Shown: positions 26,485 to 34,677 of the stretch, in pieces
How positions within the stretch are numbered: the first letter of the stretch is position 1
How the letters are laid out: every line of letters begins with the position of its first letter
Notes under the pieces: model-generated
Seen by the model: only the letters and a program-made list of their open reading frames with translations
Database searches by the model: none
Told to the model about the DNA's origin: nothing
Translations under genes and position numbers: made by a program
Assembly: GCA_042091695.1 (NCBI GenBank)
Contig: JBELHA010000021.1
Location: 1 to 46,005 of the forward strand
Origin: Flavicella sp042091695
GTDB taxonomy: Bacteria; Bacteroidota; Bacteroidia; Flavobacteriales; Flavobacteriaceae
DNA length: 46,005 nt
Direction of reading: 5' to 3'

Positions 26485-26521
26485 AAAAAAAACACCCATT
26501 AAGAAATACTTAATGGGTGTT
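26485..26521 (-). terminator. Terminator of the small secreted-protein gene
   Basis: AACACCCATTAAG (26491-26503) pairs with CTTAATGGGTGTT (26509-26521), followed on the minus strand by a run of T. It lies 20 bases after the stop of the 121-residue gene. Confidence 0.88.
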
Positions 26522-26541
26522 ACAAATAGGTTGTATATATT

Positions 26542-26907
26542 TTAATTGTCAGCAATGGTACTGTTATCTTTCCACTCACTAACACTTGCTACTTTAGAGT
26601 TTTCATAATCTACTTCTAACAAACGGTCTTGGTTCCAAACAAACCATTTCCCTACTTTATTACCTTTATAGTAATGTGCGATAGTTGTTTTCTTGCCTGT
26701 CAGATCAAATTGCGTCCATTTACCGGTCAATTTTTTATCTGCATCGTAGAATCCTTGTTCGCGAATTTCGCCTGAATCGTGAAATAATGTTACTTTCACA
26801 AGATCACCTTTTTTTTCATACACAGGCTTGATTGCATCTGTTGTGTTATTTTGAGCTCCAACTAAGAGGGTTGAAAACATAAAAACTGTAAGTAAAAGTA
26901 ATCTCAT
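26542..26907 (-). CDS. Small secreted protein with MORN-variant-like repeats
   Basis: A 121-residue protein with a clear signal peptide ending near GAQ (residue 19). The mature part has repeated G-x-W-x-x-(F/Y) type units: SGEIREQGFYDADKKLTGKW, then KTTIAHYYKGNKVGKWFVWN. This resembles the MORN_2/YwqK-like repeats found in small exported Bacteroidetes proteins. Its function is unknown. It has its own promoter box and terminator, and three phased GTTA boxes lie upstream. I would not name it an antitoxin despite the loose YwqK resemblance. Confidence 0.75.
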   Translation of the reverse strand: MRLLLLTVFMFSTLLVGAQNNTTDAIKPVYEKKGDLVKVTLFHDSGEIREQGFYDADKKLTGKWTQFDLTGKKTTIAHYYKGNKVGKWFVWNQDRLLEVDYENSKVASVSEWKDNSTIADN

Positions 26908-26933
26908 AAAGTATATATTTAGCGTTTGTACTA

Positions 26934-26941
26934 CAAATATA
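26934..26941 (-). promoter_or_regulatory. -7 box of the small secreted-protein gene
   Basis: TATATTTG on the minus strand matches TAnnTTTG and lies 27 bases before the start. The -33 region has no TTG; this weak -33, with phased repeats further upstream, is what an activator-dependent promoter would look like. Confidence 0.5.
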
Positions 26942-26970
26942 CAATTATATTTACATTAAAAAAACTTTTG

Positions 26971-26998
26971 GGTAACTTTTAGGTAACATTAAATTAAC
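26971..26998. repeat. Three 11-bp-phased TAAC/GTTA boxes
   Basis: GGTAAC (26971-26976), GGTAAC (26982-26987) and ATTAAC (26993-26998) recur with an exact 11-base period, upstream of the small secreted-protein promoter and just after the patatin gene stop. Direct repeats with one helical turn spacing are typical of OmpR/PhoB-class response regulator sites. Confidence 0.5.
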
Positions 26999-27012
26999 AT
27001 TGGGAGCGAAAC

Positions 27013-29217
27013 CTAAAACCAAAGCCCTAAACTGAGATACCAATTCCCACTTTTAATCTCAGGAGACCAACACCTTATGAGCGAAATTGGCCCTATCACA
27101 GATTTATAACCATAGACAATAGCATATCCTGTAATAAGGTCTTTGAAGACAGCGCCATCGTTGAACACATCTAAATCTGTGCGGCCAACATTCCCAATAA
27201 AACCAATATTGTGATTTTTAAAAACATTGTATCGAAATTCAGCAGTTCCCTTCAAATAAGAATGGTTTTGAAAATATTCAAATTCATAACCATAAAAAGG
27301 GATGTGATTGTTGATCAAATTTTCTCCATACCCCCCAAGTGAATATCGAAATTGACCTGAAGTATTGTCCCCAATAGTAGCCCCTCCCTCGGTAGTCAAA
27401 TGAACACTCAATCGATTATAAATGGTTTTAACCCCAGAAAGCTTAAGTTTTAGTTGAGAAAAAGGAGTGAAATTGTCATTGTAATCAGAAGAATTTCCGT
27501 AAAATTTAATTTCACCATCGACATAAAAACCAGAAGTTGGAAAAAACTTTTTATTGTAGGAATCTAACTTTAGATACCCTACTAAATTGGCATAACTACT
27601 TTTTTCGAAATAATAGCGCTCCCCATTGTTTTGAACTAGTGCGTTGGTGTACAATTCCAAACGCTTGAATTCAACACCACCTCCCACAGCAAATTTTCGG
27701 TTGAAAGTAGTTTGAAAATAAGCCATCGATGTAAAATCAATATAATACTTATTGATACTATTGACATCGGTTCCTGAATAACGAATATTCGTATTGAACT
27801 CATTGAATCTTGCATTGAGTCCATAACTCACATAAAAACCTTTGTCAACAAAGTAATTCATGTCTAGTCTAACATTGTCTCCAAATACGAAATCCGTTGA
27901 AAAAATATCATCCTTCTGAAGCAAGTGCTTCGAGGTAAGATTCACCAAAAATCCAGATTTATACAAAGGATCGTAATGCAAGCCCACCTTTAGAAAAGAA
28001 TGCACCTCATTTTCTTTCATATCCAATACGAGTAGATTTTCATTTGTATTGGTTTTTTCAAAATGGTATTTCACCAGCTCAAAATCGTTTGAATTGGTCA
28101 ATTTATCGATCTTTGTATTGAGCTCTTTATAAGTCAGTGTATCCGTAAGATTTAAATTCATCTTTCCCAAAATATACCTTTTAGAATAATCTGGAAGTTT
28201 GTTTATTTTCACTGAATCAATACTTATTTTTTTACGCGTTTTTTTAAGATGTTGCCTATGTTCATTTTTTGAAATATTTTGAAGGTTGGCCAATTCATTA
28301 AATACATCTTGGTGTTTTGTAGCTGCCTTTTCACCCAGCTCGATGATCTCTTCCGTTTTATCAAAAGAGGTTACATTGTATGCTGCTATATCTGGTTGAA
28401 TGTGAATATCCAAACGCTCCATTTTTTGATTGCCACCTGTATACATTTGAAAACTGACTATTTGATTGAGAACATCAACTACTGATTCAATTTCGTCTGA
28501 TTTTCCTAGTTTTCCTTGAATATCAGAACCAATAATAATGGTTACTCCTTTTTCTTCCATAATTTCAACTGGAAAATTATTGGCAATACCCCCATCAATA
28601 TAAAAAGCCCCCTCTAAGTTTACAGGCGCTAACAAGGAGGGTAAGGATGCACTTGCACGAATAGAACTTGCGAGCTGTCCTTTGTCAAAAACTTTAGCCT
28701 TCCCAGTTTCAAGGTCGGTCGCGATACAAAAAAAAGGAATTGGTAATTTACTATAATCATGAATCTCGTTGACGTGTTCGAAGAGCTCATTCATCTTATT
28801 GTAGGAAGATTGTCCAGTAGCGATGGCTTTGGGTAACTGAATTCTTTTATTTTTGATTGGAAATGACATCAAGTGTCTCTCTCCGTGTTGTTTTTCAAAA
28901 AAAGACGCACTGTTTCGCGCTACTTTGTCTTGCAACAATTTATTGAAATCGATGGATCTTATAATGGAGTCTATTTCATTTGCTGAGTAATTGGCAGCGT
29001 ACAAACCTCCCACAACAGCCCCCATACTTGTGCCTCCAATATAATCGAGTTGTAATCCTGATTTCTCGATAGCTTTTAAGACACCTATATGCGCAAAGCC
29101 TTTTGCACCTCCACCGCTCAATACCAAACCTACTTTGGGTCTTTTCGATATTGCTTCTTGAGCATTTCCTAAAACAGAGACACAAAGCAATAACAAAAAA
29201 AATAGATAGCGATTCAT
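27013..29217 (-). CDS. Patatin-like phospholipase with C-terminal outer-membrane barrel-like domain
   Basis: A 734-residue exported protein (signal peptide to about residue 19). The patatin domain (about 28-220) has the oxyanion loop GGGAKG (35-40), nucleophile Ser64 in GTSMG and the catalytic Asp208 in DGG. A helical and POTRA-like region follows (about 330-400). The last 330 residues show alternating beta-strand patterns ending in LSLGLWF, an aromatic C-terminus as in outer-membrane barrels. The order resembles type Vd autotransporters such as PlpD. It begins 42 bases after uvrC on the same strand. Confidence 0.9.
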   Translation of the reverse strand: MNRYLFFLLLLCVSVLGNAQEAISKRPKVGLVLSGGGAKGFAHIGVLKAIEKSGLQLDYIGGTSMGAVVGGLYAANYSANEIDSIIRSIDFNKLLQDKVARNSASFFEKQHGERHLMSFPIKNKRIQLPKAIATGQSSYNKMNELFEHVNEIHDYSKLPIPFFCIATDLETGKAKVFDKGQLASSIRASASLPSLLAPVNLEGAFYIDGGIANNFPVEIMEEKGVTIIIGSDIQGKLGKSDEIESVVDVLNQIVSFQMYTGGNQKMERLDIHIQPDIAAYNVTSFDKTEEIIELGEKAATKHQDVFNELANLQNISKNEHRQHLKKTRKKISIDSVKINKLPDYSKRYILGKMNLNLTDTLTYKELNTKIDKLTNSNDFELVKYHFEKTNTNENLLVLDMKENEVHSFLKVGLHYDPLYKSGFLVNLTSKHLLQKDDIFSTDFVFGDNVRLDMNYFVDKGFYVSYGLNARFNEFNTNIRYSGTDVNSINKYYIDFTSMAYFQTTFNRKFAVGGGVEFKRLELYTNALVQNNGERYYFEKSSYANLVGYLKLDSYNKKFFPTSGFYVDGEIKFYGNSSDYNDNFTPFSQLKLKLSGVKTIYNRLSVHLTTEGGATIGDNTSGQFRYSLGGYGENLINNHIPFYGYEFEYFQNHSYLKGTAEFRYNVFKNHNIGFIGNVGRTDLDVFNDGAVFKDLITGYAIVYGYKSVIGPISLIRCWSPEIKSGNWYLSLGLWF

Positions 29218-29259
29218 TTTTATTTTTTTTGTAAATATAAAAAAGAAAAACTTTGAAAA

Positions 29260-31059
29260 TCAATTCTTTTTGTCAGATTCAAATGCTGTAGTCAATTTTT
29301 TTGCTCTTGCCTCCCCTACCACACTTGTCAAACTTTCAAAACTAGCTGCTTTGACTCTTTTGACAGATTTATAATATTGCAACAAGGTTTCAACAGTCTG
29401 CTTACCAATACCTGGAATTCCTTCGAGTTCAGACTGCACTGCTGATTTACTTCTTTTATTTCTATGGTGTGTTATCCCAAAGCGATGGGCTTCATTTCGA
29501 AGAAATTGGATAATTTTCAGAGATTCAGATGTCTTGTCTAGATACATAGGAATCGGATCTCCTGGGTAATATATTTCCTCCAATCTCTTTGCAATACCTA
29601 TAATTGCTATCTTATGACGAAGTCCTAAAATATCTAAGCTTTTTAAGGCAGAAGACAATTGTCCTTTACCCCCATCAATGACAATCAATTGCGGCAACTC
29701 ACTTCCTTCTTCTAACAAACGCTTATACCGGCGGTACACAACCTCTTCCATAGAAGCAAAATCATCGGGACCTTCTACAGTTTTGATATTGAAATTACGG
29801 TATTCTTTTTTACTTGGTTTTCCATCTCTAAAAACGACACAAGCTGCTACTGGATGTGAACCTTGGATGTTTGAGTTGTCAAAACACTCTATATGTCTAG
29901 GTTCTGCTGACAGTCGTAAATCAGTTTTCATCTGTGCCATAATGCGTTTCACGTGTCGGTCAGGATCGACAATTTTGATTTGCTTAAAACGATCTTGACG
30001 GTAGTATTTGGCATTGCGTTCCGACAGTTCAACAATCCTTTTTTTGTCACCTAATTTAGGAACGGTAACTTTGATATCTGTTCCTAAATCTACCTCAAAA
30101 GGAACGTATACCTCTTTGGTAAACGACTGAAAACGTTGTCGGAGTTCTACAATAGAGAGCTCTAATAATTCTTTGTCTGTCTCCTCTAGTTTCTTTTTTA
30201 TTTCAGTGGTATGTGATTGTATAATCGCTCCGTTGGCAATCTTAAAAAAATTGACATAACCGAAACTCTCATCAGAGATAATAGAAAAGACATCAACATT
30301 GTCTATAGAAGGACTAACGACAGTAGATTTTGACTGGTAATTGTTGAGTAGTTCTAGTTTATCTTTAATTTTCTGCGCCTCTTCAAATTGCATTTTTTCT
30401 GCAAATTCAAACATTCGCTTTTGAAATGCTTCTATGGTTGACTTAAAATTCCCCTTGATGATGTTCTTAAGTGCTTTTATGTCTTTCAAATAAGCAGCCT
30501 CTGATTGAATTCCCTCACAGGGTCCTTTGCAATTTCCAATATGGTAATCCAAGCATACTTTGTATTTACCATTGTCTATATTTTGAGAAGACAAATCAAA
30601 ATTGCAACTGCGCAAGGGAAATAATTCCCGTATCAAATCCATCAACACACGAGCTGTTCTAGAAGAAGTATAAGGGCCGAAATATTCAGAACCGTCTTTG
30701 ATTACTTTTCTCGTTAAGAAAACACGCGGAAAACGCTCTTTTTTAATACAAATCCAAGGATAGGTTTTATCATCTTTGAGCATGACATTGTACCTTGGTT
30801 GGTATTTTTTGATCAAATTATTTTCCAACAGTAAAGCATCCGTCTCTGTAGCGACTACAATATGTGTTACGGATCTTATTTTACTGACTAGTATACGGGT
30901 CTTAGCACTTTCTTGATTTTTATTGAAATAAGAAGCGACACGCCTTTTTAAATTCTTGGCTTTCCCAATATACAACAAGGCATCGTCTTTGTCATAATAC
31001 CTATAAACCCCAGGAGAGTCCGGCAAAGATTTAACTTGTATTTTTAAAGCGTCTAACAT
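29260..31059 (-). CDS. uvrC: UvrABC system protein C (excinuclease subunit)
   Basis: A 599-residue nucleotide excision repair nuclease. The N-terminal GIY-YIG domain starts SPGVYRYYDKDDALLYIGKA. A UVR motif (FEFAEKMQFEEAQKIKDKLE) is near residue 215. The C-terminal RNase H-like nuclease (HIECFDNSNIQGSHPVAACV, then LIVIDGGKGQL) is followed by a helix-hairpin-helix (GIPGIGKQTVETLL). It makes both incisions around damage recognised by UvrAB. Length is typical. It is divergent from the 5-formyltetrahydrofolate cyclo-ligase gene and probably co-transcribed with the patatin gene. Confidence 0.97.
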   Translation of the reverse strand: MLDALKIQVKSLPDSPGVYRYYDKDDALLYIGKAKNLKRRVASYFNKNQESAKTRILVSKIRSVTHIVVATETDALLLENNLIKKYQPRYNVMLKDDKTYPWICIKKERFPRVFLTRKVIKDGSEYFGPYTSSRTARVLMDLIRELFPLRSCNFDLSSQNIDNGKYKVCLDYHIGNCKGPCEGIQSEAAYLKDIKALKNIIKGNFKSTIEAFQKRMFEFAEKMQFEEAQKIKDKLELLNNYQSKSTVVSPSIDNVDVFSIISDESFGYVNFFKIANGAIIQSHTTEIKKKLEETDKELLELSIVELRQRFQSFTKEVYVPFEVDLGTDIKVTVPKLGDKKRIVELSERNAKYYRQDRFKQIKIVDPDRHVKRIMAQMKTDLRLSAEPRHIECFDNSNIQGSHPVAACVVFRDGKPSKKEYRNFNIKTVEGPDDFASMEEVVYRRYKRLLEEGSELPQLIVIDGGKGQLSSALKSLDILGLRHKIAIIGIAKRLEEIYYPGDPIPMYLDKTSESLKIIQFLRNEAHRFGITHHRNKRSKSAVQSELEGIPGIGKQTVETLLQYYKSVKRVKAASFESLTSVVGEARAKKLTTAFESDKKN

Positions 31060-31172
31060 GACTGTAAAAATAACAAAATCCGTGCGTTGTTCTATTATAT
31101 GTAAATTATAAATTCTAATTTTGACAACCTACCCGCTACTTTAGAAAAAAATAGTAGTTTAAATAGAACAAC

Positions 31173-31739
31173 ATGCTAAAATCAGAAGCCCGAAAAATAC
31201 ACAAAGAGCTTCGTACTTTAAGTACTGAAGAAAATAGAGAAGACTGGAGTATCGCTATTGGCAATAACCTGCTAAAGTTACCGATATGGGAAAAAATATA
31301 CTACCATTTATTTTTACCTATCGAAGCACAAAGAGAAGTCGACACAGAACACATCTTACATATTTTATTTGCAAAAAGCAAAGAAATAGTACTCTCGAAA
31401 TCAAATTTTGAAAATCATAGTATGCAACATATTCTATTGACAGAAAACACACGCATCCTCAAAAATGAATACGGCATTCCTGAACCTGTTGAGGGTATCG
31501 AAGTTCCTACCTCTAAATTAGAGGTGGTGTTTATTCCTTTGCTTGCCTTTGACGAAGAGGGCAACCGCGTAGGTTATGGAAAAGGATTTTACGATCGTTT
31601 TTTAAAAGAGACCAATGCGATTAAAATTGGACTTTCTTTCTTTGAGGCTACAGCTCCTATTGAAGATATCTACCAAGAAGATATTGGGCTAGATTACTGT
31701 GTTACTCCTAAAAAAACATATAATTTCACAAGAAAATAA
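31173..31739 (+). CDS. 5-formyltetrahydrofolate cyclo-ligase
   Basis: A 188-residue cytoplasmic enzyme that converts 5-formyl-THF to 5,10-methenyl-THF with ATP. The diagnostic block near the C-terminus, NRVGYGKGFYDRFL, holds the phosphate- and folate-binding residues; the N-terminal Lys-Ser-xx-Arg (LKSEARKIHKELR) is also typical. Length is normal. It is a single gene between divergent uvrC and ppc. FolC at the other end of the window also acts on folates, but the two are not linked. Confidence 0.94.
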   Translation: MLKSEARKIHKELRTLSTEENREDWSIAIGNNLLKLPIWEKIYYHLFLPIEAQREVDTEHILHILFAKSKEIVLSKSNFENHSMQHILLTENTRILKNEYGIPEPVEGIEVPTSKLEVVFIPLLAFDEEGNRVGYGKGFYDRFLKETNAIKIGLSFFEATAPIEDIYQEDIGLDYCVTPKKTYNFTRK

Positions 31740-31806
31740 ACAAGCCATATAATCTTTGTTAATTTTTGTATTAAAAACAGAATGTTTGTTTATTTTTTTA
31801 CATAAT

Positions 31807-31830
31807 AAGGTGTTTTATAACACCCTTTTG
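31807..31830 (+). terminator. Weak hairpin between cyclo-ligase and ppc genes
   Basis: AAGGTGTT (31807-31814), four-base loop, then AACACC with one bulged C before TTTT. It could end the cyclo-ligase transcript or sit in the ppc leader. The T-run is short, so the call is tentative. Confidence 0.35.
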
Positions 31831-31856
31831 TATCTTGCACCAAAATACCTTTATAT

Positions 31857-34448
31857 ATGTCAAAACAGACTAAATTATCTAGATTTAACAACAGTGTACT
31901 TTCTAAATATCAAGTATACAATAGTGTTTTTATGACACTTCCTTTTGATAATGTAAGTAAAATTGGAACCTTACTACCTTTGTTCAATGAAACTTGTGTT
32001 GAAGGATTTAAAAACAAAAAAACTCCAACTGAAATAGTAAACGGTTTTTTTAAGAAATACAAATCAAAAATAAGCGAGGAAGATAAAATAGCATTTCTTT
32101 TTAAGTTTATTCAATATATAGAAAGACAAGTAGTATTGTTTGATGCTATTGAAGATGCTGCATTTTCAGATGTCAATAATATGAATGGAATTGGAACCAT
32201 TCGAAACATCAAAGAAGAAGCTAGCTCGAAACGAGTTACAAAAGAATTAAAAAACTACTTAGAGGAGTTCAAAACAAGAGTTGTTTTGACGGCACACCCA
32301 ACGCAGTTTTACCCAGGAACGGTTTTGATTATTTTATCAGACCTTCAGAAAGCCATCAAAGAGGATGACTTACCGTATATCAAAAAATTGTTGTCTCAAC
32401 TTGGAAAGACTACTTTTTTCACACAGGAAAAACCAACACCTTACGACGAGGCTATTAGTCTTATCTGGTATTTAGAAAATGTATTTTACCACTCAATCGG
32501 TAAGACATATGACTATATACAAACGCATATCTTTGATGGTAAATGTATTGACAATGACATCATGAATTTAGGGTTCTGGCCTTGTGGTGACAGGGATGGA
32601 AATCCATTTGTAACGACTGAGACTACGTTAAAAGTAGCTCGCAAACTAAGACAGTCTGTATTAAAGAACTACTATAGAGAAGCTCGAGAAATCAAAAGAA
32701 GACTTTCATTTAAGGGAGTACATGAAATTATATCGGATATTGAAAAACGCCTGTATGACAGTTGTATCTCTGAAGACGCACCTTTGCTAATTTCATATGA
32801 TGCGTTATTAGAGAAATTGAGAACTATTAAAAAAATAATCAAGGAGCAATACAACGGATTGTTCTTAGAAGAGGTGGATAGTTTTATCAATAAAGTAAAG
32901 ATATTTGGGTACCACTTTGCTACGATGGATATTCGTCAAGACAGTCGCGTGCACCACAATGTGTTTACCTCTATTGTGTCACAACTTCTAGAAGAAGGAG
33001 ATACTACTTTTCCAAAAAACTACTTAGAGTTAAGCGATAAGGAGCAAATTAAAATCCTTTCAAAAATAAAAGGAAATATAGACCCTGAAGGAATCAAAGA
33101 CGAGATGGCCGCTAAGACATTGAGCTCTATGCATGCGATCAAAACTATACAACTTGAAAATGGACATCGAGGTGCCAACAGGTATATCATTAGTAACAAT
33201 CAAAACGCATTGAACGTAATGGAAACGTTTGCTATGTTGAACCTTTCAGGATTTGAAAATGGTCTAAACGTAGATGTTTCGCCTCTTTTTGAAACGATAG
33301 ATGATTTAGAAATTGCTCCTCAAGTAATGCGTGAATTGTATAGCAATCCTGAATATAGAGCCCATCTAGAAAAGAGAAAAAACAAACAGAATATCATGTT
33401 AGGTTTCTCAGACGGTACAAAAGACGGAGGGTATTTGATGGCCAATTGGGGTATCTATAAAGCCAAGGAAGAACTGAGTAAAGTTTCTCGAGAATTCGGC
33501 ATCAAAGTAATTTTCTTTGACGGACGTGGTGGACCACCTGCTCGTGGTGGAGGGAAAACCTCAAAATTCTATGCTTCTTTAGGACCAAATATCGAAAATC
33601 AAGAAATTCAATTGACGATTCAAGGACAAACTATTAGTTCTAATTTCGGGAACTTAGATTCTTCAAAATACAATATTGAGCAATTATTAGGTGCTGGAAT
33701 CACAAACCAAATATTTAAAGACCCTAAAAACGGAGCGATGCGAGATGAAGATCGCGCTGTAATGGAGGATTTGGCAACTGTGAGTTACGAAAAATATGTA
33801 GCCTTTAAAGAACACCCTAAGTTTATTCCTTATTTGGAAAGAATGAGTACGCTTAAATATTACGGGAAAGCAAATATTGGATCAAGACCATCAAAACGTT
33901 CCAAAGCAACGGCACTTGATTTTGGTGACTTGAGAGCGATTCCTTTTGTGGGTAGTTGGTCTCAGTTAAAGCAAAATGTACCAGGATTTTTTGGAGTAGG
34001 TTCTGCCATCAAAAAATTCGAAGATGCTGGAGAGTTTAATAAGGTGCAAGAATTTTACAACAATTCGAACTTCTTTAAAACTTTGTTAGAAAACTCTGTA
34101 ATGTCATTGAGCAAATCCTTTTTCGAACTCACATCATATATGGCAAATGACGAAGAATTTGGAGCATTCTGGAATATCATATTCGATGAATATCTTTTGA
34201 CAAAACGCTTGTTATTAAAACTGACAGGTCATAAAGAATTGATGGAAAACTATCCCGACGGTAGCGCTTCTATTGCAGTCCGTGACTCAATCGTATTGCC
34301 TTTATTGACGATACAACAGTTTGCCTTAAAAGAAGTACAAAATATGAACAAAGAAGGTGTTACAGATCAAAAAAGATTGGAGACTTTTGAGAAAATAATC
34401 ACAAGATCTCTCTTCGGAAATACAAATGCGAGTAGAAACTCTGCTTAA
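31857..34448 (+). CDS. ppc: Phosphoenolpyruvate carboxylase
   Basis: An 863-residue enzyme that makes oxaloacetate from PEP and bicarbonate to refill the TCA cycle. The essential His lies in VLTAHPTQ (His147; E. coli His138). Later blocks are GFSDGTKDGGYLMANW, the glycine-rich loop, IGSRPSKR and LRAIPFVGSWSQ. The loop reads FFDGRGGPPARGGG, with Asp555 where E. coli has His579 (FHGRGG). The C-terminus ends RNSA rather than the usual RNTG. It is slightly shorter than E. coli Ppc (883) and is followed by a terminator. Confidence 0.95.
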   Translation: MSKQTKLSRFNNSVLSKYQVYNSVFMTLPFDNVSKIGTLLPLFNETCVEGFKNKKTPTEIVNGFFKKYKSKISEEDKIAFLFKFIQYIERQVVLFDAIEDAAFSDVNNMNGIGTIRNIKEEASSKRVTKELKNYLEEFKTRVVLTAHPTQFYPGTVLIILSDLQKAIKEDDLPYIKKLLSQLGKTTFFTQEKPTPYDEAISLIWYLENVFYHSIGKTYDYIQTHIFDGKCIDNDIMNLGFWPCGDRDGNPFVTTETTLKVARKLRQSVLKNYYREAREIKRRLSFKGVHEIISDIEKRLYDSCISEDAPLLISYDALLEKLRTIKKIIKEQYNGLFLEEVDSFINKVKIFGYHFATMDIRQDSRVHHNVFTSIVSQLLEEGDTTFPKNYLELSDKEQIKILSKIKGNIDPEGIKDEMAAKTLSSMHAIKTIQLENGHRGANRYIISNNQNALNVMETFAMLNLSGFENGLNVDVSPLFETIDDLEIAPQVMRELYSNPEYRAHLEKRKNKQNIMLGFSDGTKDGGYLMANWGIYKAKEELSKVSREFGIKVIFFDGRGGPPARGGGKTSKFYASLGPNIENQEIQLTIQGQTISSNFGNLDSSKYNIEQLLGAGITNQIFKDPKNGAMRDEDRAVMEDLATVSYEKYVAFKEHPKFIPYLERMSTLKYYGKANIGSRPSKRSKATALDFGDLRAIPFVGSWSQLKQNVPGFFGVGSAIKKFEDAGEFNKVQEFYNNSNFFKTLLENSVMSLSKSFFELTSYMANDEEFGAFWNIIFDEYLLTKRLLLKLTGHKELMENYPDGSASIAVRDSIVLPLLTIQQFALKEVQNMNKEGVTDQKRLETFEKIITRSLFGNTNASRNSA

Positions 34449-34467
34449 ACTATTTTATACTAGTATT

Positions 34468-34506
34468 AAAAAACACTCAAAATTTACTTTTTGAGTGTTT
34501 TTTTTT
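34468..34506 (+). terminator. Terminator of ppc
   Basis: AAAAAACACTCAAAA pairs with TTTTGAGTGTTTTTT around a short loop, followed by a long T-run. It lies about 20 bases after the ppc stop. Confidence 0.88.
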
Positions 34507-34653
34507 GATTAAAAGTAGTGAACTCATTATTACAATAACTGAAAAAGAACTGTTAGAAACAGTGCTTTTGTTTGTATTGACTTTTATTATAAAACAGGCT
34601 AAATCCTTGACAAATTATAAAATAGAGCAGTCAATTTTTTGAATCTAAATTAG

Positions 34654-34661
34654 TACATTTG
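34654..34661 (+). promoter_or_regulatory. -7 box of the MMPL exporter gene
   Basis: TACATTTG fits TAnnTTTG and ends 16 bases before the exporter start. The nearest TTG (34639-34641) is only 12 bases upstream, so the -33 element is unclear. Confidence 0.4.
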
Positions 34662-34677
34662 CAAAAATATTTTTTTC

